Part shown: positions 29,342 to 39,800 of the stretch, in pieces
How the letters are laid out: the number at the start of each line of letters is the position of its first letter
Numbering within the stretch: position 1 is the stretch's first letter
Origin: Enterobacter cloacae subsp. cloacae ATCC 13047
Lineage (GTDB): Bacteria; Pseudomonadota; Gammaproteobacteria; Enterobacterales; Enterobacteriaceae
Assembly: GCF_000025565.1 (NCBI RefSeq)
Contig: NC_014121.1
Location: forward strand, 1,798,001 to 1,862,000
DNA: 64,000 bases
Direction: 5' to 3'
Made by a program: the position numbers and the translations under genes
The notes under the pieces: generated by a model
Told to the model about the DNA's origin: nothing
The model's database searches: none
Seen by the model: only the letters and a program-made list of their open reading frames with translations

Positions 29342-32130
29342 GCAGTAATCCCCCGCTGAGATTCAGCCACAGCCATCATCTGCTTTCGGTGAAGGGCTGT
29401 GACGCAGGGCTTGATGTGCTGGCGTTTGAGGGCGATGAAGCCCTGAGTAAACCCTTCAGCTACCGTATTGAATTCACCAGCGCGGACCATGCCATCAGCA
29501 AAGAGATGATGCTGATGAAAGCGGCTTCCCTGACGCTGCAGGCTCCGGTTGACCAGGGTTATGGCATTAAGGTGCAGCAGCCGGTGCGGGTGATACAGGG
29601 GATGGTGAGCGGGCTTGAGCGTCTTGGCACCTCAAAAGATGAAACCCGCTACGCGGTAACGCTTGAGCCGCGTCTGGCACTGCTTGACCGCTCGCACCAG
29701 AACGCCATCTACCAGGACATGTCCGTCCCGCAGGTTGTGGAGAAAATCCTGCGCGAGCGCCACGGCATGCGCGGCCAGGATTTTCTGTTCTCGCTCACCA
29801 GAGAGTATCCACGCCGTGAGCAGGTGATGCAATACGGTGAGAACGACCTGCACTTTATCACCCGCCTGCTGGGTGAGGTCGGTATCTGGTTCCGCTTCAC
29901 CACCGACACGCGGCTGAACATCGACGTGGTGGAGTTTTAAGACAGCCAGCAGGGATATGAGAAAGGCCTGACGTTGCCGTCGGTGCCGCCGTCCGGGCAG
30001 CATTCGCAGGGTGTGGACTCGGTGTGGGAAATGGAGAGCCACCATAACGTGGTCCAGAAGGCGGTCAGTACCCGCGACTACAACTACCGTCAGGCCACGG
30101 AAGACATGAATACCCTGGTGGACGCGACCGGCGGGGATGCCACCACGTACGGTGATGCCTATCACTGGGCCGATAACTACCTGACGGCGGGAACATCCCA
30201 TGACCGCAATCCGGCGCCGGAGTCCGGGGCATTTTACGCCCGCATTCGTCACGAGCGTTACCTGAATGGTCAGACGAAGACCAGGGCCTTCACCAGCTGT
30301 CCGGTGCTCTCTCCGGGTCAGGTACTGAAAGTCACCGGTGGGTACGAAGTGGCAGACGTGTTTGCGCAGGGCGTGGTTGTCACGGCGATGCACAGCCATG
30401 CCCGGCGTGATGCGGACTTTGGCGTCCGGTTTGACGGTATCCCGGACAGCACCGATTTTTGTTTCCGCCCGGCGCCAGGCAGCCGCCCGGTGATGGCCGG
30501 CACCTTACCGGCCCGCGTCACCAGTACCACCGAAAATGACACCTACGGGCATATCGATAAGGACGGTCGTTACCGCGTCAATATGCTATTTGACCGCGAC
30601 AACTGGGAGACCGGATTCGAGAGCCTGTGGGTACGCCAGTCCCGCCCGTATGCCGGCGACACGTACGGCCTGCACCTGCCGCTGCTGGCGGGTACCGAGG
30701 TGGCGATTGGTTTTGAAGACGGCAACCCGGACCGGCCGTACATCGCCGGTGTGCTGCACGACTCAGCGCACGGTGACCACGTCACCATCCGCAACTACAA
30801 ACGTAACGTCCTGCGCACCCCGGCGAACAATAAAATCCGCCTCGACGATGAGCGCGGGAAAGAGCATATCAAGGTCAGCACGGAATACGGCGGCAAGAGC
30901 CAGCTGAATCTCGGCCACCTGGTCGACAGCGAAAAACAGCAGCGCGGCGAGGGTTTTGAGCTCAGGACGGACAGCTGGGGCGCCATCCGGGCGCAGAAAG
31001 GGATATTCATCTCGGCGGACGGGCAGGCGAAGGCGCGGGGCCAGGTGCTGGAGATGGAGCCGGCGGTCAGCAACCTCGGCGATGCCAGGGAGCAGATGAC
31101 AGCCATCTCCGGTGATGCGCAGAAGGCGACCGCGAACCCGGCAGACCTTCAGGCGCAAATCACCCTGCTGGAACAGCAGCTGACGGACCTTAAAAAATCG
31201 GTGCTGTTGATGAGCGCACCGGACGGTATGGCGCTGACCAGCGGACAACACCTGCAGGTATCGGCCGGGCAGAACCTGATTACCACGGCCGGTAAAAATG
31301 CGGACATCAGCGTGGTGAAAAATCTGTTTATCGGGGTGGGCAATGCCCTGAGCGTGTTTGTGCGCAAACTGGGGATCAGGCTCATCGCCAACCAGGGGCC
31401 GGTGCAGGTACAGGCGCAGAACGATTTAATGGAATTGCTGGCACGAAAAGCAATCAGCATCGTCAGTACGGAAGATGAAATCCAGATCCTTGCGAAGAAG
31501 AAGATCACGCTGAACGGCGGGGGAAGTTATATCACGCTGGATGCGAATGCGATCGAGGCGGCGACGCTCGGGGATTACCGGACACGGGCAGGATTTTATG
31601 ACCGGCAGCAGAAGGCATCAGCGAAACCTGCATTTTTAACGTTCCCTGTACTGGATGCGTCAGAGCCCGGCACAGATCCCGGCGAAACAGGTACAGACGA
31701 ACAGGGAAGCGAAAAGGAAGACCCAGATAATAAACAACCGGTAACAGAACCCGGCAAGCAAAGTTTACGTTTTGCTTTTCCTGGTGCGGATACTGTCAGC
31801 CAAAGCATGGATTGGATGATAAATCAGCCATACAACATTACTGACAGTTATGGAAAAATTCTATCTACCGGAACGATAGATAGTTCAGGCCGTTTCCCGA
31901 AAATAGTACTTCCTGAAAGCGAAACATTGAATTTAATCATTGGACGAGAAAGTTGGGGCACAGAAGAACTTTCTCTTTCATCAACTAAAGATGACAGTAT
32001 GGAGGATTTTGGGGATGAAGAACCAGATGACGATGTTTATTTAAGTGAAGTGGACTCTGCAGGAGATAGAACATCAGCATTGACTGAATCAATGATTGCA
32101 GAATTGTTAAATTTAACAAAGGTTAGTTGA
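29338..32130 (+). pseudogene. vgrG: VgrG/TssI spike protein with in-frame stop at codon 201
   Basis: One reading frame of 931 codons encodes a VgrG trimeric spike, but codon 201 is TAA (29938-29940), at a place where homologues have Tyr (VVEF-Y-DSQQGYEKG). Both sides align in the same frame, so this is a nonsense change, not a frameshift. The N-terminal gp27-like domain, OB/gp5-like core and repetitive needle (DUF2345-like) are recognisable. The last 170 or so residues are an added extension containing a transthyretin-like segment (QPYNITDSYGKILSTG), of the kind used to load effectors. Composition becomes AT-rich at about 31750. A fragment could restart at TTG 29974. Confidence 0.9.
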
Positions 32131-32132
32131 TA

Positions 32133-32558
32133 ATGCTAAATCTTCTTATCAAACTTACGTTGAGTATAGCCATCTTATTTTATAACTTCAGTGTTAATGC
32201 TGCATGTCTGAAAGAGGGGGATAAGGTTGTACTCTCAGGAGTAATGAAAGAAGAGTTGTTTTACGGTCCCCCCAACTGGGGAGAGGATAGGCAACATGAC
32301 GAAAAATTACTTTACTGGATCCTGCATTTAAACAGTCCGCTAAAATGTGTGATTGATGCTAATACTGAGCGAGATGGGTGGGACAGCAATGTACAACTCA
32401 TTGTTAGCAGTAAAGATTATAAAAGTAAACGCAACTTACTTAATCACCATATCACTGTATATGGAAATGTGATGCTTGCTGACACAGGTTATCATATGAC
32501 TTCAGTTTTACTAAAAGACATCAGTTTTAAACCAATGCGAAAAAATAAAAAAGGATGA
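32133..32558 (+). CDS. DUF4431 family secreted small protein, candidate immunity or adaptor
   Basis: This is a 141-residue precursor with a signal peptide (cut near VNAAC). The core PPNWGEDRQHDEKLLYWILHL resembles the DUF4431 pattern of GPPNYE-type motifs followed by YW-L-L. Its position between vgrG and a peptidoglycan-active effector and its periplasmic location suggest an immunity protein or effector partner, but no function is established. ATG 32133 overlaps the vgrG stop region; a TTG at 32127 is also possible. Confidence 0.65.
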   Translation: MLNLLIKLTLSIAILFYNFSVNAACLKEGDKVVLSGVMKEELFYGPPNWGEDRQHDEKLLYWILHLNSPLKCVIDANTERDGWDSNVQLIVSSKDYKSKRNLLNHHITVYGNVMLADTGYHMTSVLLKDISFKPMRKNKKG

Positions 32559-32561
32559 CGT

Positions 32562-34409
32562 ATGAGATTTGTAAAAGCGACATACCATCTTAAAACCAAG
32601 ACGGTTGAGTACGAAGCTGGTGATGGTACTCGTTTGCTAAAAACTGCTGGTACATTGAGTTGGCGATTTAACAATCCCGGGAATATTATCGCATTACCTG
32701 ATGCAAATAAGCAAAAAGGGCGAATAGGCGCCGGGACTGTGTATAATCCGAAAAAAAATACATTCGTGATTTTTTCCAGCATTGAAGTTGGGGAGCGTGA
32801 AAAATGTGCATTATTGAAGCGAAAATATCGAGATTATACCATATCTGACATGATGTCGCAGTATGCACCTGAAACCGCAGGCAATGATCCCGTAGCTTAT
32901 GCCAATTTTATAAGTTCAGAGAGTGGAGTTGCAAAAGATAAAAAAATTTCTGATCTGAATGATAATGAATTTGACAAGGTAGTGGATGCAATCAGTAAAA
33001 AGGAAGGTGGTCTGAAGCCCGGAACAGAAAAATGGGTGTATGTGACAAATGTGACTGTTTCTGATGGCTGCCGACCAGTTGCCGATGTGCCATTTAAGGT
33101 AATACTAGGAAGCACTACCTACGAGTGGAAAACAGATGCTTATGGTAAGCTCAAGACAATCATCCATACGAAACAAGGAATGGCTATTGTCCTCAAATAT
33201 ACTAATTCTGCAGGAAAAGAGGATGTAGTTTATTCAGCTGTTGCTGGGGATGAAACGAAAAATATACTGCTTACAAGAAACTTTTCACAATTTTCTGCAA
33301 AAACACTAGCCGAAACCCCAAAAGTCCCACGAGAGAAAAGTACTCAGAATCCGATAGAGTACATAGTTATGTCAGGAGACTCCCTCTCTAAAATTGCCGA
33401 ACGTTATAAGACAAGTACTGATGAAATTGCCAAAAATAATAACATTAAAAATGTGAGTAAGATCTTTCCCGGTCAGCGCTTGACGATTTATGGTGTCAAT
33501 ACTAGTGGCCCTTCAGTATATATAGTTTCACCGGGTGATACACTGGCAAAAATCGCGGCGAAAAACGGTGTGAGTGTAGATGATATCGCACGACAGAATA
33601 ATATATCAGACCCTAATAAAATATACCCGGGGCAATCCCTTTCTATTAGCACAAATGGCAGTAATGCTGCTGGTGAGACTGAGAAACCATCAGTCAGTTC
33701 TCCAGCATCAAAACCAGTGAATAAAAAACGACAAAATAGCGGTATAAATACCAATAAAAAAACGCTGGAATCGGTTGGGGGGAAGAATTCCGGAAATCCG
33801 ATTGCGTTACTACCTCATGAACAGAGAGAGGCTCCATGGATGGCAGTTGCATTCGAGGAAGGAGAGACTAGATGGAAATGGGGGCGTGTAAAGGAAGGAG
33901 ATGGTGGAATAAACTACCATAAGAAGACTGGCATTAATATGGCATCAATGGTTGGTAATTCTAATCCGTGGTGTGCTTCTTTTATAAATTATTGTCTCAA
34001 AGAGGCAGGATATTCAATGTCTGGTAGCGCCAGTTCTCAATCCTTCAAAAAAAACAAAAATTTCATAAAAATATCTGAGCCTATATATGGTGCAATAGTT
34101 GTTTTGCGGAAAAAAGGCTCCTGGACAGGGCATGTTGCTTTTATATACTGTCTTTTTGAAGATGGTGAAATAGGTGTGCTTGGCGGAAATCAAGGAAATA
34201 GTGTTACAATAAATCCATTATATCAAGTTTATATAAATGGACGTTTAAATTATGAACTGATAGGATTCTATATACCTAAGTCATATTACCCTTATGCACA
34301 AAAGATAATAAGTTCAGGTATGAGGGAAACTACGATGTCTAATATTGCAGAGTTGCGTGAAAGCCTTGGAGCCAATCTACCCTCGAATGAGGATGAAAGA
34401 ACGAGGTAA
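32562..34409 (+). CDS. Multi-domain T6SS peptidoglycan effector (LysM + NlpC/P60-like amidase)
   Basis: This 615-residue protein is encoded right after vgrG. Residues 35-41 (RFNNPGN) and the following 100 residues resemble the structural/lysozyme-like P5 domain of phage and T6SS proteins. A TTR-like middle part is at about 160-235. Two LysM repeats follow at about 267-309 and 320-364 (YIVMSGDSL and YIVSPGDTL). The C-terminal domain resembles the TIGR02594 CHAP/NlpC group, with Cys471 in NPWCASF and His524 in TGHVAF as likely catalytic residues. It has no signal peptide, as expected for a T6SS cargo. Predicted activity is cleavage of target-cell peptidoglycan. The gene is AT-rich and complete. 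Confidence 0.75.
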   Translation: MRFVKATYHLKTKTVEYEAGDGTRLLKTAGTLSWRFNNPGNIIALPDANKQKGRIGAGTVYNPKKNTFVIFSSIEVGEREKCALLKRKYRDYTISDMMSQYAPETAGNDPVAYANFISSESGVAKDKKISDLNDNEFDKVVDAISKKEGGLKPGTEKWVYVTNVTVSDGCRPVADVPFKVILGSTTYEWKTDAYGKLKTIIHTKQGMAIVLKYTNSAGKEDVVYSAVAGDETKNILLTRNFSQFSAKTLAETPKVPREKSTQNPIEYIVMSGDSLSKIAERYKTSTDEIAKNNNIKNVSKIFPGQRLTIYGVNTSGPSVYIVSPGDTLAKIAAKNGVSVDDIARQNNISDPNKIYPGQSLSISTNGSNAAGETEKPSVSSPASKPVNKKRQNSGINTNKKTLESVGGKNSGNPIALLPHEQREAPWMAVAFEEGETRWKWGRVKEGDGGINYHKKTGINMASMVGNSNPWCASFINYCLKEAGYSMSGSASSQSFKKNKNFIKISEPIYGAIVVLRKKGSWTGHVAFIYCLFEDGEIGVLGGNQGNSVTINPLYQVYINGRLNYELIGFYIPKSYYPYAQKIISSGMRETTMSNIAELRESLGANLPSNEDERTR

Positions 34410-34426
34410 TAAATAAGGGGGGGTAT

Positions 34427-34921
34427 ATGAAGTGTTATTTTGTTTTAGCGGTGTTCCTTGCTTACAGTTCCTGCGTACTGGCAGAAGAGTGTATGGATAA
34501 TGCAAATATAAATTCTTTAAGAGAGATATTTAAGGAAAACAATAAAAAGTTGCTGATTGAAATGTCTTTACAAGAAGTAAGGCATTATATTGAAAGTGAT
34601 TTATTGATCAAAAATGAATACAGTACACTTGTTAATGTATCTGAGGTTTACTATGGCTGGGGTGTTGACAAAAAAACAAAGTATCCTGTTAACACCTCGG
34701 CAGTTTACCCAAAAGAAAAAGTGTGTGTATGGAATATATCTTTTGCGCTACCAGAGTACATGAGAAAAAAATGTGATGATGATGGTGCTTATGGATATTT
34801 TATTGAATTTAAGAAAGTTAATGGAAAAATAGTTCTGTATAATTACACCTCTTTATTTGATACTCTTCCTGACGGAACTTTAGCTTGCAAAGCTGCAAAT
34901 AAATTCATGCTGGGAAAATAG
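34427..34921 (+). CDS. Secreted hypothetical protein, candidate immunity protein
   Basis: This 164-residue precursor has a Sec signal peptide ending near VLAEEC. No family was recognised. It starts 17 bases after the effector gene, is AT-rich like it, and is predicted periplasmic, where an antidote to a peptidoglycan-cleaving effector must act. Immunity function is inferred from position only. GGGGGG-rich sequence before the ATG provides the ribosome site. Confidence 0.6.
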   Translation: MKCYFVLAVFLAYSSCVLAEECMDNANINSLREIFKENNKKLLIEMSLQEVRHYIESDLLIKNEYSTLVNVSEVYYGWGVDKKTKYPVNTSAVYPKEKVCVWNISFALPEYMRKKCDDDGAYGYFIEFKKVNGKIVLYNYTSLFDTLPDGTLACKAANKFMLGK

Positions 34922-34965
34922 CTTGTGAGTATTGAAGTAAACATCTCGTTATAAAGGGAGATGTA

Positions 34966-35529
34966 TTGTTGATAAATCATTATTTGACACCTTTCCTGAT
35001 TATTAGGATAAGTTGTATGTTACTTATTTATCCAATGAACTCTACTTTTGCTAAGGATCTTATTTACAATGCAAAGTGGAACGACAATTCTGGCGAACAT
35101 TTTCTGGTGATAGAAAAGGAAATCAATAAAAATAACACGGGAGAGCATCTATCTGTAAAACAGGTGACGAAGAGAAAGGTTGATTGGGTACTAAATGATT
35201 ATGTTAATGACTGTGATGTAGACATTAATCTGAATGTGATAAAAGAATAAATTGAAGTAAACAATAGTTTCACCGATGGTGAAGGGACAGTTTTATTTGC
35301 TTATAAAATTGGATGTATTGGTGGGATAGATCCAGTAACTGTAAAATACTTTGCGTATAAAAATGGAGTGAAGCATGCTTTAAGAGGGGAAGAGCACATC
35401 ATTGTTGCAAACGAGGGTTATGGTGGTGAAAACCCTCCAATTCCAGATCATAATCTAAAAAACGATAAACCTCTGTTAAATTACATGTTGAAAAAATGGA
35501 AGGCCATTTCAACAACAAAAATAAATTAA
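34966..35529 (+). pseudogene. M949_RS01915-type secreted protein, broken by in-frame stop
   Basis: A single frame from TTG 34966 (after AAGGGAG) to TAA 35527-35529 is interrupted by TAA at 35248-35250. The sequence continues coherently after the stop (IEVNNSFTDGEGTVLFAYKI and KHALRGEEHIIV). Both halves match one family, known as M949_RS01915-like, whose members are small secreted proteins often found near T6SS effectors. An N-terminal signal segment is present. It was probably an immunity or accessory gene and is now inactive; only a 94-residue fragment would be made. Confidence 0.65.
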
Positions 35530-35663
35530 CGCAATTACTCTTTATTAAACGAGCGTTCATTTATTTAAATGTGGGTTTTAATGGGGTGGTAATGCAATGG
35601 GTCTAATCTTCGCCTCATTTTCATCTCAAGCCAGTTTAGCTATTCTGTAATATGAGAAAATGA

Positions 35664-36872
35664 ATGTCATATACACTTAAATATTTGCCAGAACGCTACC
35701 CCAGACCTAAACCTCTGAGATTTTCTCGTTGGTTTGTTGCTCTGGTTGTTATGCTTTCTATCAGTGTTATCTTAATGCGTTTATTTGGGCGTTATGTCGG
35801 AAATCTGTACTTTTGGAAATTGGCTTTAGGTTTACCTATTTCTTTGTGGAGTATTCTGTTTGCTTGTTGTTTTCTTCTTTGGGCATTGCGGGATAGCAAA
35901 GCAAATGCTTTTGACAAACAGCGAGAACAGTGGATTCTTCTAGAAACCCGTAAGGCTCGACGTGCGCTGCAGGTGCTGAATGCAACATTTATTACCGGCC
36001 ACTCATCTGTTGCACAGAAAGATATAGCTATTGCCATGCAAAAAAACGATAGCATTATTGTTTCACAGGTCGACCGGGATGGTAATGAAAGTACCAGAAT
36101 GAGCCAAATTTCATCTAGCCCGCAGGACTCGTCAAAATTCGTGATAATTAATATTTTTTCGCGGTTGATTACTGACATTCCTTTTGCACAATTCCCTGAC
36201 AAAGTCCCACTGATTGTTGTTTTTGATATAACAACATCTCTGCCCCTTGAGAATATACGCCATTACTGGGACGAGGTCTGGCAAAAGAATAATATTACCC
36301 ATCCTGTTGAATATGGTGAAGGGAGTGGACTCAGCGTAATTGACCGCTGGCTGAATGTACGTATTAAAGATAAAGCGATGTTACTGATTGTGGGACTCCA
36401 GTTTCATCCCTCTGATTCTGATAACACGGCAGAAGCAGCCGTTGCGCTGCTTCTTGGCAACCGCCTGACACAGGAGGCACTCGAACCTCTCGCGTTGTTA
36501 CACCGGCCAGATGCTTCCCCTCCTGGTGAACTGAGCGAGGGAATGAACATGGCCGCCTGGAACGTCCCGCTCAAAGAAAATATCGTTAAAAATTTATGGC
36601 TTGCCGGGATGACGGGTGAGCAACGCGCAGAAGTGATCGCGTGCCAGAATGCGCATCCTGCGCAGTCTGTAGCGGACGACTCCGTCATTTCACTCGACAG
36701 GTCTATGGGGCATGCCGGTGCCGCAGCCCCCTGGCTGGCCATCGCGGCCGCCACTGAAATCGCCCGACAGACACAGTCCCCACAGATGATTATCTGCGGT
36801 GATACGACACAGAATGTGCTGTGGAGCACGCTCATTACCCCGATTGCTTCCCGACAGGAGATGGATCCGTGA
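35664..36872 (+). CDS. T6SS-associated membrane protein of unknown function upstream of tssM
   Basis: This 402-residue protein has two N-terminal membrane helices (about residues 24-42 and 50-75) and a large soluble remainder. No named domain was recognised. Its stop overlaps the GTG start of tssM (GTGA), so it is coupled to tssM. The first half of the gene is AT-rich like the effector cassette, and the second half (from about 36400) is GC-rich like tssM, which suggests a recombination boundary inside the gene. Confidence 0.7.
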   Translation: MSYTLKYLPERYPRPKPLRFSRWFVALVVMLSISVILMRLFGRYVGNLYFWKLALGLPISLWSILFACCFLLWALRDSKANAFDKQREQWILLETRKARRALQVLNATFITGHSSVAQKDIAIAMQKNDSIIVSQVDRDGNESTRMSQISSSPQDSSKFVIINIFSRLITDIPFAQFPDKVPLIVVFDITTSLPLENIRHYWDEVWQKNNITHPVEYGEGSGLSVIDRWLNVRIKDKAMLLIVGLQFHPSDSDNTAEAAVALLLGNRLTQEALEPLALLHRPDASPPGELSEGMNMAAWNVPLKENIVKNLWLAGMTGEQRAEVIACQNAHPAQSVADDSVISLDRSMGHAGAAAPWLAIAAATEIARQTQSPQMIICGDTTQNVLWSTLITPIASRQEMDP

Positions 36873-39800
36873 AGCTACCTTTTGCTTTTGCACCGAAGAC
36901 TACGGAAGGCCGCTACCTTGCTGTCACATTGATTTTCTTTTTGTTGTTAGCCGCTATGACGTTCATGGTCTGGAAGCATCCGGATATTGCCGGGATTCAG
37001 TACGGTAGTCAGCAGCAAACTTACTGGCTTATCGCTGGCGGATGTATTTCAGGATGCACACTTATCATGCTGGTTGTGCACCTGTGGGCTGCTCTCAGTG
37101 CCGGTAAAAAGGAGTTTGATGCGCTTGTCGCCAATGTCAGTGGTGATGATGAGAAAAAGAAACGGGAAAATGATAACGACCCTGTTCACCCTGCGGTGGT
37201 CATGTGTGACAGGATTCGGGCGCATCTCCGCTCCCGTATTAGTCTTTACTGGCGCAGCAAAACCCGTCTGCTGTTAATCACTGGCGATGAGGCGGCCATC
37301 GAACAACTGGTACCCGGCCTGCAACAGCAGCAGTGGCTTGAAGGTAACCGCACCGTGCTGATTTACGGCGGCAGCCTGGCATCGGAGCCCGACCGCGAAA
37401 AATACATCGCGCTGCGCAAGCTGCGACGCGGACGCCCGCTGGACGGGATTATCCGTGTACTACCGCAGTCGCTTAAGCTGACCCCGCAAATCAGCGACAA
37501 CGATTTACGCGGGCTGGAAAAAATCAGCGAACTGCTGCGCTATTCCGCCCCGGTCTGGCTGTGGCAGTTGTGTGGCAGCAACTGGTCGCAGGATACGCGT
37601 CCTGAGCAGGCGGTAGGCGCAAGCTTTCCTCTCCGCGCAAACGAAGGCGACGTGATCCGCCAACTCGAGCGGATGCTGCCGGCGCTGCGGACGCAGGGGA
37701 TGAGTCAGGTCTCCGAAAACAACCGCCACGACTTCCTGTTGCGCCTGGGCCAGCATCTCCAGGACGGCGGTATCGTCCGCTGGACTGAGCAACTGGTGCC
37801 ATGGTTGGCTGCCTCCCGGCAGCGCGTTCCCCTGCGGGGGCTGATGTTCAGCCTGCCGGAGAAGAAAACTGCCGGTACGTCAGCGAGCACAGCCGACGCT
37901 GAGCAATATATTCCGGGGTCACAGCGTCATGCACTGACCCTGCCGGCAATCTGGCAGGGTACCGTTGACGACTGCCCCCGCGTTCGTGGCCGCCGTGTCG
38001 GTATGGCGTGGGAGCAGACGCTTGCCTGGACGCTGATGGCCATTATCGGTGTCTGGGGGGCGGGAACGCTGCTGTCGTTCGCGGTTAACCGGTCACAGAT
38101 AGTCTCTGTTGCGCAGCAGGCGCATGCACTGGTGGAGCACCCTTCCGTATCGGATTACCAGCTGACGGCCCTGCATACCCTGCGCAATGATGCCGGCCGC
38201 CTGCAGCACCGTATCCAGGACGGAGCGCCCTGGTATCAGCGCTTCGGCCTCGACCATAATCAGCAGCTGCTTGATGCGATGCTGCCCTGGTACGGCGTGG
38301 CAAACAACCGCCTGATACGCGACCCGGCAAATGAGGCGCTTAAGCAGAAGCTCAGCGCGCTGGCAAATTATGCCCCCAACAGTGACCAACGGGCACGACT
38401 GGCGAAACCGGGCTATGACCAGCTGAAAGCCTGGCTGATGATGGCTCGTCCGGATAAAGCCGACGGCGCATTCTACGCGCAGACCATGAAAACCGTGCAG
38501 CCGACGCGAATGGGTATCTCAGCAGGCCTGTGGCAAAGCCTGTCACCGGATTTGTGGGCTTTTTATATATCCGAACTGCCAGCGCAGCCACAGTGGAAAA
38601 TCACGCCGGATGCGCAGTTGGTCAGCCAGGGCCGCCAGGTGCTGCTGCAGCAGATAGGACGGCGCAACGCGGAAAGCACGCTGTACGAGAACATGCTCAA
38701 ATCCGTGCGCCGTAACTTTGCCGATGTGTCTCTGGAGGACATGACTGGCGGTACCGATGCCCGTCGCCTGTTTACCACCGATGAGGTGGTACCGGGAATG
38801 TTCACCCGTCAGGCCTGGGAGGGGGGGATTCAGCAGGCTATCGAAAAGGCCGCAAATTCCCGCCGCGATGAAATCGACTGGGTACTGAGCGACAGCCGAA
38901 AAGCCGTCTCCTCAGACCTGTCGCCGGAAGCACTGAAAGCGCGTCTGACACAACGCTACTTCACTGACTTTGCTGGCAGCTGGCTGAGCTTCCTCAACAG
39001 CCTGCAACTTAATCCGGCGAACAACATAGCGGATGTCACAGACCAACTGACGCTGATGAGCGATGTCCGCCAGTCACCGCTGATCGCCTTGATGAATACC
39101 CTCGCCTGGCAGGGACAGACCGGACAGCAGCGCGAAGCTCTTTCGGACTCCATCATCAAATCGGCTAAAGATCTCGTAGGTGGAAAAGATAAGCCTGCGA
39201 TTGATCAGTCTGCGTCAGGACCGCAGGGGCCGCTGGATGACACCTTTGGACCGTTGCTTCAGCTTCTGGGTAAAAACAAGGGCAGCAACGTCATGTCGGC
39301 TGATAACTCCCTGAGCCTGCAGACGTACCTGACCCGTATCACCCGCGTGCGTCTACGCCTGCAACAGGTGGCTAGCGCCTCTGACCCGCAGGCGATGATG
39401 CAGACCCTGGCGCAGACCGTATTCCAGGGCAAAAGCGTGGACCTGACCGACACCCAGCAATACGGCAGTCTCATTTCTGCAAGTCTTGGCGAAGAGTGGA
39501 GTGGTTTTGGCAGCACGATGTTTGTGCAGCCTCTGACCCAGGCATGGGAAACCGTGCTTCAGCCGTCGGCAGCGAGCCTCAATGACAAGTGGAGCCGCTC
39601 TGTGGTGGCGAACTGGCACACCGCATTTGACGGTCGTTTCCCGTTTGCCGCGAGTAAAAGTGATGCCTCCCTGCCGATGCTGGCTGAATTTGTGCGTAAG
39701 GACAGCGGACGTATTGAACGCTTCCTGACGACAGAGCTCGGTGGTGTTCTGCACAAGGAGGGCAGCCAGTGGGTGCCGGATAAAGTCAACAGCCAGGGGC

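Noticed and set aside
29938..29974. Frameshift in vgrG
   Set aside because: Both parts lie in the same frame; only a TAA codon interrupts it.
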